From Acetobacter sp. UBA5411 (GTDB taxonomy: Bacteria > Pseudomonadota > Alphaproteobacteria > Acetobacterales > Acetobacteraceae), in the NCBI RefSeq assembly GCF_002409645.1, contig NZ_DHNR01000009.1, forward strand, positions 33,963 through 97,962: a stretch of 64,000 bases of DNA. The letters are read 5' to 3'. Both the position numbers and the translations under genes were made by a program. Below the pieces are notes generated by a model, which was not told where the DNA came from, ran no database searches, and saw nothing but the letters and a program-made list of their open reading frames with translations. This document shows, one piece after another, positions 43,492-52,706 of this stretch (position 1 is its first letter; each line of letters opens with the position of its first letter).

Positions 43492-45989
43492 CAGGCCGCA
43501 AAGTCCGAGAAATCGAAACCGGCCTTCACGCTCCAACGCCGCTTGTCTCCACCCAGTTCATCGTCAGTAAATCCGGCAGGAACTGGCAAACTCTTTGACT
43601 CGAGGAAATGGGCACCGTTAGTGCCGTCACCATCACCGAGTACTGCGGCGACCTTAGACCAATCCTCATAAAAATATTCGCTTAGAAGCGGGATGATCTT
43701 GTGACGCATCACGTCCTCAACATCGGCGCGAGTGCTGCATCCAGTAAAATAGGCGTGGCCAATCTGATGCTCGCGGTCAAAGAAATACTCGATCCGTTCA
43801 TTGATGGTCTGCAGCAGCTTGCACAGATCAATCCCATCGAGATTTTCGGCATCGAGCTTCCGTGCAGCCAGCGCTTGGCGAAGCTCTGCAACGTCTGGCA
43901 TCAGTTCGCGGAAAGTGAAGCGGCGACGCAGAGCGGTATCAAGCAGCGCAATAGAGCGATCCGCAGTGTTCATCGTACCAATAATGTGCAGATTGGCAGG
44001 TACGCCGAACTCATCACCTGAATAGGGAAGGTGCACCTTGATGGCATTGGGTTGCCCCAGACGCTTGTCTGGCTCCAGAAGCGTGATCAACTCCCCGAAG
44101 ACCTTTGAAATGTTGGCTCGATTAATTTCGTCGATAATCAGCACGAAAGCCTCTCGCTCAGCATCAGCTTCCTTGACGTCGCTATTCATATAGCGCTCTA
44201 AGGCTGGAATATTGAGGCGCTCCTTCTTTAGTTCATACAGGGATCGCATTGTGAAGTTGCTGTCGTAGATCTCGGTAGTTGGCACACCGGCAGCATCATG
44301 CCATAGCCAACGAACGGCCCGTCTATGATTGTAGTCTCCTTCCGGTCTCTGCTGATATTCATAGTTACCAATTACTTCGCCGATAGCCCGGATCAACTTG
44401 TTCCCTTTCGATACAATAATAATATCGCCTATTTTAAGGCGATTCCGAAAGGCATCAGTGATTGATACTTGGCCAGACTGCAACGTAACCGGCCCTTTGA
44501 ATCTTCCCTGTTCCTGACACGTTTTCAAGATTTCTTCGACATTTTCGTACTTCGGGTCACTCCAGTCGATATGTTCCCAATCCAGTAGCGTGTATCCCCC
44601 CTCGATCACTTCTTCGAAGAATTGTTGATCACCTGCGTCCCTACTAAAACCAACTGACATCTTGAAAATCCGGCGGCCATCAACTGCCATCCGATTACTC
44701 ATCGCGGTCTTGCCCAATCCAGTCTCGGCCCGCTTCGCAATGCGGCGGAAAATCCCGGGCACCGTTTCCAGTCGGAAGCCAGATGACGATGCACCTTCAT
44801 CGTCATCTGCTCCGGTCATGGGCTGACGACCCTCAACAAAATCTTCGTAGGCCATAGACTGATGAAAGGTAACAAATTCAATTCGTCCTTCGCCGGCAAG
44901 ACGGCGATATTCGACCATCAGCGTATCACGATTATCACGCATCGCCTCGGCTACGTCGTCACCCAGACAGAGCCTTACCGCTTCCCAAGCCGTGATGTAG
45001 GTTTTCCCGGTTCCTGGCGGTCCGTAAAGGATAAGATTAGTTGGGGTAGGGAATGTGGTGGCGGGTGCAGACGTCATGGCTGTGAGCCCTTTTGCCGAGA
45101 CTAGCTGATAAGTAAAAACTGTGGAACTGCTGGGGTTTGGTTGAGTGTGCGTCGGGGGCGGAACCTGAGCGCATCGCTGGAACTCTGTACTTCCGAGCGC
45201 GCTGCAAATCGCAGGATTCCGATCGTGCAAGCCCATCTCGCGCCCGAGATCACCTGCACGGATAGCAACATCCACTGCACCGTTCTCCCGGGCCGGTTCG
45301 ACATAGTAGTTACGGGCGCAGAGCCGGATGCGGTCGGCATCGCAGATCAGATGCTCATATCGCGTCGGCGGTGTAACCGGCACATCATCTCCGTCGACGA
45401 TGATATAGCCAGCATTGTAAAGCTGGGCAGCGGCATCAGCTCTCTGTCCCCAACCACCATTGAGCTGTGTCTTGCCGCGCAGGAAGCCGACGATCGGCTT
45501 AGAAGGGTATATCCGATTAGGCCGTTTGCGTGTCGAGCGCACCCAATACTGGCGGGGTTCTCCGAACGCACCGAAAATAGCGTCATCTTTCCCCGACTGG
45601 CGATAGCTATCATAAGCGTCCATCGCAGATTCTACGTCCAAACGTTTAAGCGCTGCTGGACGGTCAAAAAACGCTAGTGTTGCTGCTGAATTCTCTTTCC
45701 AAGGATCGCCATTGCTATTCCCATCGATCACAATACCTGCTGCCAGACTTCGACTACTAAACTCATGGTCCATACGAAACCGAAACAGCGCAGGGTTTTC
45801 ATCGGGCACTAGAACACCATCCCGAACAAGGCGATCCCGCTCTGCGCGATTTCGTTTCTTGATCGGAGCCCCATCGCGCATCGCAGTCGAGCCGGCTCGG
45901 ACGAGAAAACCCGATGGAACTGGTTTTCCAACTGCAAATGCCAACTCTTTCTGAATTACCAGCCAGTCGTCATTTTTCGCACCAGCCAA
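43491..45989 (-). CDS. mcrB: McrB-like AAA+ GTPase with extended N-terminal domains
   Basis: About 832 residues from a TTG at 45989, which has AGGAG six bases upstream; the frame reaches a TTG at 46040. Numbers below use the longer form. Residues 45-117 resemble DUF4357 (GSTAMRDGAPIKKR, REAL-like helix, FSSRSLAAGIVIDGNSNGDPWKE). Residues 160-290 include YWVRST, YPSKPIVGF and AIRAGDLGREMGLHDRNPAICSAL, a region seen before AAA domains in some McrB relatives. The motor has Walker A GPPGTGKT (340-347) and the McrB hallmark MNTADRSIALLDTALRRRF. The N-terminal part should recognise the target DNA; its specificity is unknown. Confidence 0.85.
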   Translation of the reverse strand: MAGAKNDDWLVIQKELAFAVGKPVPSGFLVRAGSTAMRDGAPIKKRNRAERDRLVRDGVLVPDENPALFRFRMDHEFSSRSLAAGIVIDGNSNGDPWKENSAATLAFFDRPAALKRLDVESAMDAYDSYRQSGKDDAIFGAFGEPRQYWVRSTRKRPNRIYPSKPIVGFLRGKTQLNGGWGQRADAAAQLYNAGYIIVDGDDVPVTPPTRYEHLICDADRIRLCARNYYVEPARENGAVDVAIRAGDLGREMGLHDRNPAICSALGSTEFQRCAQVPPPTHTQPNPSSSTVFTYQLVSAKGLTAMTSAPATTFPTPTNLILYGPPGTGKTYITAWEAVRLCLGDDVAEAMRDNRDTLMVEYRRLAGEGRIEFVTFHQSMAYEDFVEGRQPMTGADDDEGASSSGFRLETVPGIFRRIAKRAETGLGKTAMSNRMAVDGRRIFKMSVGFSRDAGDQQFFEEVIEGGYTLLDWEHIDWSDPKYENVEEILKTCQEQGRFKGPVTLQSGQVSITDAFRNRLKIGDIIIVSKGNKLIRAIGEVIGNYEYQQRPEGDYNHRRAVRWLWHDAAGVPTTEIYDSNFTMRSLYELKKERLNIPALERYMNSDVKEADAEREAFVLIIDEINRANISKVFGELITLLEPDKRLGQPNAIKVHLPYSGDEFGVPANLHIIGTMNTADRSIALLDTALRRRFTFRELMPDVAELRQALAARKLDAENLDGIDLCKLLQTINERIEYFFDREHQIGHAYFTGCSTRADVEDVMRHKIIPLLSEYFYEDWSKVAAVLGDGDGTNGAHFLESKSLPVPAGFTDDELGGDKRRWSVKAGFDFSDFAA

Positions 45990-46251
45990 TACTATCTCCT
46001 GTTTTTTTAAGCTCTTTAACGCAAAAAGAGTGTTTACCAAGGGTATCTGTTCGACAGTGTCGCATTTGGCTTCGAGTATCCGGCTAAAGATATGTCAGTG
46101 TGGGTTGTCTTCTTTTGACTGAGACCTCCGTAGGCCACTATCATATGAACGGGCGTAAGCTCCCAAGCTCGACCTAATTTTGCATGCTTAACAATGTAGG
46201 CTTTCGGGTAAGCATCACAACCATCTGTATGTCCGCTATGAGGCGCAACCT

Positions 46252-47043
46252 CTACCCAACCCTCTCCAACCTCAACCGTCCCCGCTCATCCGTCAGATGC
46301 AGGCACGTCAGCACCGCCGCCAGCGTAGCACCGGCGAGGTTGCCGAAAATGACAAGGCTCATCAGCACAATCTGGTAACGCGAAGCGGCGACAGGGCTCA
46401 TTCCAGCAAGCAACTGTCCGGTCATGATGCCGGGAAGCGTGACCAGTCCGGCAGCCGACATCTGGTTCAGTGTCGGGATCAGCGCCGTGCGGAGCGCCTT
46501 GCGGATGGGGTCTTCCAGCGCCTTCAGGCGTGTCGCGCCGAGCAGGATGCGGGCTTCGATGGCCGAGCGGTCCCGTGTCACTGCGGTCAACAGGCTGTTC
46601 AGGGTGAGGCTGGTGGCGTTCATCACGTTGCCGATAATCAGCCCCGCCATGGGGATAGTCGCACGCGCGGCGAATAGCGGGTGAGGGCGCAGACTGGTAA
46701 GGAAGCCCATCGACGTCGCTAGAGCCGCACCGAACAGGATCGAAGCACCCGCAATACCGTAATGCCAGCGCGGCGCCATGCGTGATGTCTGACGGTTTCC
46801 AGCCTCGAAGGTTCCGGCGCACAGGATCACGGCAAGCACGGCGAATGTCAGGAATAGCGACGTCTGTCCGAACACAAAGAGCAGCACATTGCCGATCAGC
46901 AGCAATTGCACCGACATGCGCAGCGCCGCGATGACAATGGACCGGCCCGTTTTCAGGGCCAGTATCTGCGAGGCAACCGCACAAGCGAGGATAAGGCAAG
47001 CCGCAATAGCAAGGTCAAAGGGCGTGATAAGGGCAGGGGCCAT
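46252..47043 (-). CDS. fetB: ABC transporter permease, FetB (iron export) family
   Basis: A 263-residue membrane protein of the UPF0014/FetB family with about seven hydrophobic segments. Recognisable stretches are LRMSVQLLLIGNVLLFVF, PLFAARATIPMAGLIIGNVMNATSL, EARILLGATRLKALEDPIRKALRTALIPTLNQM and GLVTLPGIMTGQLLAGMSP. In E. coli FetAB exports iron and protects against peroxide stress. It follows fetA by 3 bp. Length normal. Confidence 0.9.
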   Translation of the reverse strand: MAPALITPFDLAIAACLILACAVASQILALKTGRSIVIAALRMSVQLLLIGNVLLFVFGQTSLFLTFAVLAVILCAGTFEAGNRQTSRMAPRWHYGIAGASILFGAALATSMGFLTSLRPHPLFAARATIPMAGLIIGNVMNATSLTLNSLLTAVTRDRSAIEARILLGATRLKALEDPIRKALRTALIPTLNQMSAAGLVTLPGIMTGQLLAGMSPVAASRYQIVLMSLVIFGNLAGATLAAVLTCLHLTDERGRLRLERVG

Positions 47044-47046
47044 GCG

Positions 47047-47655
47047 TCAGGCTACCTCTTCCAGCCGACCATCTCGTAGAATAGTGCGCCGGTCGGCCAG
47101 ACGCTCAACCTGAGCGGCGTTATGCGACACCAGAACAATGATCCGGCCTTCGTGTTTCTGGCGTGTGATCAGGTCTTCGACCAATGAAATGGATTGAGGA
47201 TCAAGGGCCGAAGTTGGCTCATCCAGAAGCAGCACTTTCGGGCCGTGCAAAAGCCCTCTGACAAGAGCCAGCCTCTGCCGTTCACCGGTTGAGAGACCGC
47301 GTATTTCAGCTGTCAGTATGCGCTCAGGCAGGCCAACTGCCTCAATGAGAGTCCGGGCCTGCGGGGTGTCCGCAATATGGTCGCTGACGTTCTCGCTCCA
47401 CCATCCTGGTTCCGCCGGAAAGTAGGCGACACGCTGCCGCCAGATATGGCCGGACATGCTCAGGGAGTTTTCACTGTCCAGAATGAGTGTGCCGGAATGC
47501 GGGTCAAGGTCCGCGACCAGACGCAGCAGCAGAGACTTGCCGCTACCCGATGCGCCGGTGATGGCCAGACACTCGCCGTGTGCGACATGAAAGGTGACCG
47601 GACCGACCCGTTCAGACCTGAGTTCATCGGCAATCAGGCCGGTATTTTTGCTCAT
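47047..47655 (-). CDS. fetA: ABC transporter ATP-binding protein, FetA family
   Basis: A 202-residue ATPase. Walker A is GASGSGKSLLLRL; the signature LSTGERQRLALVRGLLHGPKVLLLDEPTSALD joins motif C to Walker B; the switch His is in VLVSHNAAQ. Short for an ABC ATPase, as FetA proteins are. It is the first gene of the fetAB pair. Identification comes mainly from the FetB neighbour. Confidence 0.88.
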   Translation of the reverse strand: MSKNTGLIADELRSERVGPVTFHVAHGECLAITGASGSGKSLLLRLVADLDPHSGTLILDSENSLSMSGHIWRQRVAYFPAEPGWWSENVSDHIADTPQARTLIEAVGLPERILTAEIRGLSTGERQRLALVRGLLHGPKVLLLDEPTSALDPQSISLVEDLITRQKHEGRIIVLVSHNAAQVERLADRRTILRDGRLEEVA

Positions 47656-47842
47656 GGAGGGCTTTTAGCGAAACGGTGGGAGGGCCGCAATTCCCCTGAA
47701 AATACTGTATTTTCATGTTGGATAACCAACAGAATACAAAAGTTTAATATCGGGAAATTGACGAAAATCATGGAGCCTGCCGCCATGATGCGCGCTTGTT
47801 GCGCTCGCAGGTCAGACATCTGCTGTTCAGGGGAGAACGCAA

Positions 47843-48607
47843 ATGGCACGCGTAGCAGGAAAAGTAGCGATTATCAGTGGTGCGGCTTCCGGCATTGGCA
47901 AGGCGACCGCCATGCTTCTGGCTAAGGAAGGCGCGTCCGTTGTTATAGGCGACCTGAAAGAGGAAGACGGTCAGAAGGCCGTTGCGGAGATTGAGGCGGC
48001 AGGAGGCAAGGCGCTGTTCGTCAAGCTCGACGTTAGCAAGGAAGCTGACTGGAAAGCGGCGATCGACGCAACGATCGCAAAATTCGGAAAACTGGATATT
48101 GCCGTCAACAATGCGGGGATTGCTTACACGGGCACCGTGGAGAGCACCGATCTTGCACACTGGCAGCGTGTGATTTCAATCAACCTCGACGGTGTGTTCC
48201 TCGGCACGAAATACGCCATCGAAGGCATGCGCAAGCACGGCAAGGGCGGATCGATCGTCAACCTGTCCTCGATCGAAGGTCTGGTCGGTGATCCGACACT
48301 GGCTGCCTACAACGCCAGCAAGGGCGCTGTGCGGCTGTTCACCAAATCATCCGCGCTTCACTGCGCCAAATCCGGCTACGCGATCCGCGTAAACTCGGTG
48401 CATCCGGGTTACATCTGGACGCCGATGGTGGCTGGTCTGACCAATGAGCAAGCCGAAGCCAGACAGAAGCTGGTTGATCTGCATCCGCTCGGCCACCTTG
48501 GCGAGCCGGACGATATTGCTTACGGCATCCTCTACCTCGCATCCGATGAATCCAAGTTCATGACGGGTAGCGAACTAGTGATCGACGGTGGCTACACCGC
48601 TCAGTAA
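47843..48607 (+). CDS. SDR family oxidoreductase
   Basis: A 254-residue classical short-chain dehydrogenase. The cofactor loop is ISGAASGIGKATAMLLAKEG; VNNAGIAYTG is the NNAG motif; the catalytic Ser is in NLSSIEG and Tyr-Lys in YNASKGA. VIGDLKEED has the acidic residue after beta-2 that favours NAD+. The C-terminal SKFMTGSELVIDGGYTAQ is standard. It resembles the alcohol/3-beta-hydroxysteroid-type group common in Acetobacteraceae. GGGGAGA precedes the ATG. Substrate unknown. Confidence 0.9.
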   Translation: MARVAGKVAIISGAASGIGKATAMLLAKEGASVVIGDLKEEDGQKAVAEIEAAGGKALFVKLDVSKEADWKAAIDATIAKFGKLDIAVNNAGIAYTGTVESTDLAHWQRVISINLDGVFLGTKYAIEGMRKHGKGGSIVNLSSIEGLVGDPTLAAYNASKGAVRLFTKSSALHCAKSGYAIRVNSVHPGYIWTPMVAGLTNEQAEARQKLVDLHPLGHLGEPDDIAYGILYLASDESKFMTGSELVIDGGYTAQ

Positions 48608-48620
48608 CGAGCAGATCTGA

Positions 48621-48649
48621 CGCCCGCTGTGTCGTAGCATCAGCGGGCG
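48621..48649. terminator. Terminator hairpin between SDR and transglutaminase-like genes
   Basis: A 9-bp GC-rich stem, CGCCCGCTG at 48621-48629 and CAGCGGGCG at 48641-48649, with an 11-base loop, followed by TTAATCT. It lies between convergent genes and could end both transcripts. Confidence 0.6.
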
Positions 48650-48670
48650 TTAATCTCGTCAGAAGATGAA

Positions 48671-49477
48671 TTAACCGACTTCCAGCGTTGTCACATTGAA
48701 TGACGACAGCATGTGCGGACCAAACGATGTGGAAATCGCCACATCGGCTGCATCGCGCCCTCGCGCAATGACAATCCGACCGATACGCGGCTCATTGTGG
48801 CGAGCGTCCTGCGTGTACCAGCTGCCGTCCATCCAGACTTCGAACCATGCCGAAAAATCCATCGGGTCGGGCATCAGCGGCACGCCGATGTCACCCAGAT
48901 AGCCTGTGCAGTAGCGGGCCGGAATGTTCATGCAGCGGCAGAGCGTGACAGCCAGATGTGCGAAATCACGGCAGACGCCCGTGCCTTCACTCCATCCTTC
49001 CCATGCCGTGCGTGTGCTGCGGGCATTGGCGTAACTGAATTTGATGTGATTGTGCACGTAGTCGACAATGGCCTGCACGCGTCCCCAGCCGGGAGCAATA
49101 TGCCCGAACATGGACCACGCGAACTCTGACAGCACATCTGTCTCGCAGTAGCGGCTGCCCATCAGGAAGACGAGCAGGTCGGAGGGCAGGTATTCCACAG
49201 GGGTCTGCTCTACGCCCCATCCCTGTTTTTCCGGCAGGCCGCTGTCATAGATCGTAAAGTCGACCCACGTGCGGAACCGTCCGGCAGGAGCCAGAAGGCG
49301 TGTGCAGCGATTGCCGAACCCGTCGATATAGCGTTGCACCGGGACGAGCGGATCGATTGAGGGTCGCTGAGGTGTCAGCAGATCATTCTCTCGCTCCGGA
49401 CGGATGTCCAGCATCAGAACCAGAGGTGTTGGCGCTGGAAAGTCTATGGAAATGTCGTATCCGGCTCTGATTTCCAT
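48671..49477 (-). CDS. Transglutaminase-like family protein
   Basis: A 268-residue cytosolic protein with an N-terminal beta domain (about residues 1-75) and a papain-like transglutaminase core. The nucleophile is in GTGVCRDFAHLAVTLCRCMNIPARY. Where most transglutaminase-fold enzymes have His in 'D.HAW.E', this protein reads DFSAWFEVW, with Ser; the acidic residue is in WYTQDARHNEPRIGRIVIARGRDAAD. I believe this Ser is shared by a subfamily with the 'PRIGRI.IARGRDAADVA' tail, so activity may use other residues. Reaction unknown. Confidence 0.82.
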   Translation of the reverse strand: MEIRAGYDISIDFPAPTPLVLMLDIRPERENDLLTPQRPSIDPLVPVQRYIDGFGNRCTRLLAPAGRFRTWVDFTIYDSGLPEKQGWGVEQTPVEYLPSDLLVFLMGSRYCETDVLSEFAWSMFGHIAPGWGRVQAIVDYVHNHIKFSYANARSTRTAWEGWSEGTGVCRDFAHLAVTLCRCMNIPARYCTGYLGDIGVPLMPDPMDFSAWFEVWMDGSWYTQDARHNEPRIGRIVIARGRDAADVAISTSFGPHMLSSFNVTTLEVG

Positions 49478-49498
49478 GAATCATCTTTCCTTTTCGGG

Positions 49499-49538
49499 TT
49501 CGCAACAAATGCGACAGTGGCGTTTTTCGCAACAAATG
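49499..49538. repeat. Pair of 13-bp direct repeats in a divergent promoter region
   Basis: TTCGCAACAAATG occurs at 49499-49511 and again at 49526-49538, a 27-bp period, between the divergent transglutaminase-like and N-formylglutamate amidohydrolase genes. The spacing is more than two helical turns. It could be a pair of regulator sites. Confidence 0.5.
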
Positions 49539-49669
49539 TCACGATGCTAGTCTGTAACGATCCTGAGGTGCTACAGTTCTCTTGGAGAAATTGCTGTCTG
49601 CCCTTGAAGAAAGGCATGGCTTGTGTGAGTCCGGGCAGCCAACCGTCTCAACTCGGGTATGAAAGATCG

Positions 49670-50497
49670 ATGACCGATAACCGTTCCCAGCTTTCTTCCT
49701 CGTCATTCCTGACACCCGAAGATCCGTCACCTGTGGTCGTGCATGGAGGAGGCGATCCCCGGTCGCCTTTGCTGCTTGTCAGTGACCATGCAGGACAGGC
49801 CATTCCGTCGGCTCTGGGGGATCTGGGTGTGCCAGAGGCAGAGCGGGCCAGACATATTGGATGGGATATTGGCATTGACGGGGTAGGGCGGACGCTGGCC
49901 GATCTGACCGGCGCTCTGCTGATCGAGCAGAGTTATTCCCGCCTTGTGATTGACTGCAACCGTGCGCCGGGCCACCAGACCGCCATCGTGACCGTCAGTG
50001 ACGGAACGCCTGTGCCAGCCAATCAGAATGTGAGCGCGACGGAAGCGGCTCTTCGCACACAGGCCATCTTTGATCCCTATCACACCCGTATTGGTGCGGA
50101 ACTGGATCGGCGTGAAGATGAAGGGCTCGAGACCTTTCTGATCGCCCTGCATAGTTTCACGCCGGAGATGCAGAATTTCAGACGGCCTTGGCACTGCGGC
50201 GTGCTGCATAATCATGATCCGCGCTTGGGACGGATCATCATCGACTGTCTGAGCGAGGAAGGTCTGACAGTCGGAGACAATGAGCCCTACGAACTGACGG
50301 ACACGAGCGATTACACGGTCCCTGTGCATGGGGAGCGTCGCAAGATTCCTCATGTGGAGATCGAAATCCGGCAGGATCTGATTACGGCTGAACCCGGTCA
50401 GAAGGAATGGGCGGAGCGGCTCGCCCGCGTTCTGCCTGAAGCCATAAAGCGCTATCATGAGCAGTATGGCAGTCACCCTACCACGGAAGCAGAGTAA
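49670..50497 (+). CDS. N-formylglutamate amidohydrolase family protein
   Basis: About 275 residues from the ATG at 49670; the frame opens at 49517 but the added part is not conserved. The enzyme class hydrolyses N-formylglutamate to glutamate and formate (histidine degradation) and related amides. Seen: PLLLVSDHAGQAIPSALG (a metal-site His/Asp region), RHIGWDIGIDGVGRTLADLTGALLIEQSYSRLVIDCNR, FLIALHSFTPEM and PHVEIEIRQDLI (Glu ligand). Its stop overlaps aroE (TAATG). No other hut genes are nearby, so the substrate may differ. Confidence 0.88.
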   Translation: MTDNRSQLSSSSFLTPEDPSPVVVHGGGDPRSPLLLVSDHAGQAIPSALGDLGVPEAERARHIGWDIGIDGVGRTLADLTGALLIEQSYSRLVIDCNRAPGHQTAIVTVSDGTPVPANQNVSATEAALRTQAIFDPYHTRIGAELDRREDEGLETFLIALHSFTPEMQNFRRPWHCGVLHNHDPRLGRIIIDCLSEEGLTVGDNEPYELTDTSDYTVPVHGERRKIPHVEIEIRQDLITAEPGQKEWAERLARVLPEAIKRYHEQYGSHPTTEAE

Positions 50498-51402
50498 TGA
50501 GTGAGTTCCGCATTACCGGCAAAGCAAAACTGGCCGGTGTGATCGGCCACCCGGTGACGCATTCCCTGTCACCCGTGCTGCATAATTACTGGCTTGCCCG
50601 CAAGGAAATTGACGGAGCCTACGTGCCGCTGTCCGTGGCCCCGGACGCCTTTGTCACTGCCGTCAAAGGCTTGCAGGCATCGGGTTTCAGGGGGGCCAAC
50701 GTCACCATTCCTCATAAGGAAGCGGCTTTCGCCATTGCTGACGAGGTGGACCCGATGGCCCGCATCGCCGGGTCGGTCAACACGCTGGTGTTCCGCGAGG
50801 ATGGCAGTATCCACGGCTCCTCCACGGACGGGTTTGGCTATATTGCGAACCTTGAAGCGGATGGAATTGATGTGGCGGCGTTGGCCAACCGGGGACCGGC
50901 GCTGCTGCTCGGAGCGGGCGGGGCTGCACGTTCCATCGCGACGAGCCTGCTCGAGAAAGGCTTTCAGGTCATTTTCTCCAATCGGACTGCCGAACGTGCC
51001 GATGGACTTGCAAAGGAACTCGACGCAGCTTGGCGGCGCTATTTCCCGAAAGGTGATGCGCCCCGGCTTTCCACTGTCGCGTGGGATAAGTGGGAAGAGC
51101 AACTGGGCGAGATGGCGTTGGTGGTGAACACTACTTCGCTGGGGATGCAGGGCGGTCCCGCGCCAGACTGGACGCCAGACCTCAGCCGGGCGTCCAGTCA
51201 TCTCGTCGTCTCTGACATCGTGTATGTCCCGCAGGAAACACCGTTTCTTAAAGCAGCGAGAGCGCGGGGACTGACGACATCAGGCGGGTTGGGGATGCTG
51301 CTGCATCAGGCGCGTCCCGGCTTCAAGGCATGGTTCGGCTCGGACACGGAAGTCGATGAAGCCACGGTCGCGTATATTCGCGCCGCTCTGAGCAAACGCT
51401 GA
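50497..51402 (+). CDS. aroE: Shikimate dehydrogenase
   Basis: A 301-residue NADP-dependent enzyme of the aromatic amino acid pathway, reducing 3-dehydroshikimate. The substrate site is GHPVTHSLSPVLHNYWL; the catalytic Lys is in GANVTIPHKEAAF; the Asp is in STDGFGYIANLE. The cofactor loop is LLGAGGAARSIATSL, then FSNRTAERA. Length slightly over the usual 270-290. Second gene of a tight operon with coaE and dnaQ. Confidence 0.95.
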   Translation: MSEFRITGKAKLAGVIGHPVTHSLSPVLHNYWLARKEIDGAYVPLSVAPDAFVTAVKGLQASGFRGANVTIPHKEAAFAIADEVDPMARIAGSVNTLVFREDGSIHGSSTDGFGYIANLEADGIDVAALANRGPALLLGAGGAARSIATSLLEKGFQVIFSNRTAERADGLAKELDAAWRRYFPKGDAPRLSTVAWDKWEEQLGEMALVVNTTSLGMQGGPAPDWTPDLSRASSHLVVSDIVYVPQETPFLKAARARGLTTSGGLGMLLHQARPGFKAWFGSDTEVDEATVAYIRAALSKR

Positions 51403-51407
51403 TTCCC

Positions 51408-52010
51408 ATGCAAGTCCTGGGTCTTACTGGCGGAATTGGCATGGGCAAGACGACGGTGGCCCGTATGCTCAGTCGCGCCGGTTTCCCGGTTTTTGATTCA
51501 GACGCCACCGTACATCGTCTTCAGGGACCGGGTGGTGCAGCCGTTCTTCCGATTGGAAAGCTCATTCCGGCCGCGTTGGTGAAAAACGCGCATGGTCAGC
51601 TTTCACTGGATCGGCTGGAACTCAGAAAAGCCGTGATGGCGCATCCTGATCTGATCAGGCAGCTTGAGAAAATTATTCATCCTCTGGTGTTTGTAGCCCG
51701 TGATCGGTTTTTCAAACGATGTCGTCGTCGGGGAGCGGACTGGGTCGTCATTGATGTTCCTCTGCTGTTCGAGACAGGCGGAGAAAAACAGTGTGACAAG
51801 GTCGCTGTCGTTTCAGCGCCACGCCGTACGCAGGTCGCCCGGATTGCCCGCAGACGAGGCATGACACCTGCGGAGGCGCAGAGAATGATCGCCCGACAAA
51901 TGCCAGACCACGAAAAACGGCGGCGTGCGGATGTGGTAATTCGCACAGGACTGTCGATGGCTGATACAAGGCGCGAGGTGAGGGCACTGATCAGGGAAAT
52001 GCGCGCATGA
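51408..52010 (+). CDS. coaE: Dephospho-CoA kinase
   Basis: A 200-residue kinase performing the last step of coenzyme A synthesis. The P-loop is GLTGGIGMGKTTVARML; FDSDATVHRL is the substrate region; VVIDVPLLFETGGEKQCDKVAVV is the central family motif; RIARRRGMTPAEAQRMIARQ forms the lid. The downstream dnaQ start overlaps its stop (ATGA). The aroE-coaE-dnaQ order is common in Alphaproteobacteria. Confidence 0.95.
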   Translation: MQVLGLTGGIGMGKTTVARMLSRAGFPVFDSDATVHRLQGPGGAAVLPIGKLIPAALVKNAHGQLSLDRLELRKAVMAHPDLIRQLEKIIHPLVFVARDRFFKRCRRRGADWVVIDVPLLFETGGEKQCDKVAVVSAPRRTQVARIARRRGMTPAEAQRMIARQMPDHEKRRRADVVIRTGLSMADTRREVRALIREMRA

Positions 52011-52702
52011 AACGCTCGGTTCTGTTCGATACGGAAACTACGGGGCTTGAACCGACCAAAGGCGACCGTGTGATTGAAATCGCGGCGCTTGAACTGTTAG
52101 GCGATCTGCCGACCGGCAAGGCGTTTCATGTGCTGATCGACCCGGAGCGCGATATTCCGGAAGAGGCATCCCGTGTGCATGGCTTCACGCGGTCCGATCT
52201 GGAGGGGAAGCCGAAATTTGCCGCCATTGCCGATGATTTTCTGGAGTTCATTGGTGATGATGAGCTGATTGCCCACAACGCCAGCTTCGATTTCGGGTTT
52301 ATCAATGCCGAGATGGAGCGTGCAGGCAGACCGCCTCTCGATCCCTCACGCAAGGTCGATACGCTGGAACTGGCGCGGGAACGTTTCCCCGGCATGCCCA
52401 ACAGCCTTGATGCGCTGTGTCGCCGGTACGGCATCGACCTGTCGGAGCGCACGACCCATAACGCTCTGCTCGACTGCAAACTGCTGGCCGATGTCTATGT
52501 CGAACTCATGGGCGGTCGTCAGCATGGGCTGGGACTGGGCGGAGAGGACGGCAATGATTCACCGGTTGCACGCTACACGGGACCGGGAACGAGAACGCCC
52601 GTTCTGATACAGCCAAGTGCAGAGACGCTGGCTGCGCATGCTGCTTTTGTTGGAAAACTGTCTGATCCTGTCTGGACTGCGGGCGAGAAAACGGACGCCT
52701 GA
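52007..52702 (+). CDS. dnaQ: DNA polymerase III epsilon subunit (proofreading exonuclease)
   Basis: A 231-residue 3'-5' exonuclease. The DEDDh motifs are present: Exo I in VLFDTETTGLEPTKGDRVIEIAA; Exo II in LIAHNASFDFGFINAE; Exo III in RTTHNALLDCKLLADVYVELMG, with the catalytic His in HNALLDC. A C-terminal tail should bind the alpha subunit. Length normal. Last gene of the operon, convergent with the histidine kinase gene. Confidence 0.95.
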   Translation: MKRSVLFDTETTGLEPTKGDRVIEIAALELLGDLPTGKAFHVLIDPERDIPEEASRVHGFTRSDLEGKPKFAAIADDFLEFIGDDELIAHNASFDFGFINAEMERAGRPPLDPSRKVDTLELARERFPGMPNSLDALCRRYGIDLSERTTHNALLDCKLLADVYVELMGGRQHGLGLGGEDGNDSPVARYTGPGTRTPVLIQPSAETLAAHAAFVGKLSDPVWTAGEKTDA

Positions 52703-52706
52703 TCTT

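Noticed and set aside
41423..46251. McrBC locus as an integrated mobile island
   Set aside because: No integrase, transposase, tRNA target or flanking repeats were found; only reduced GC at the edges, so no mobile element is claimed.
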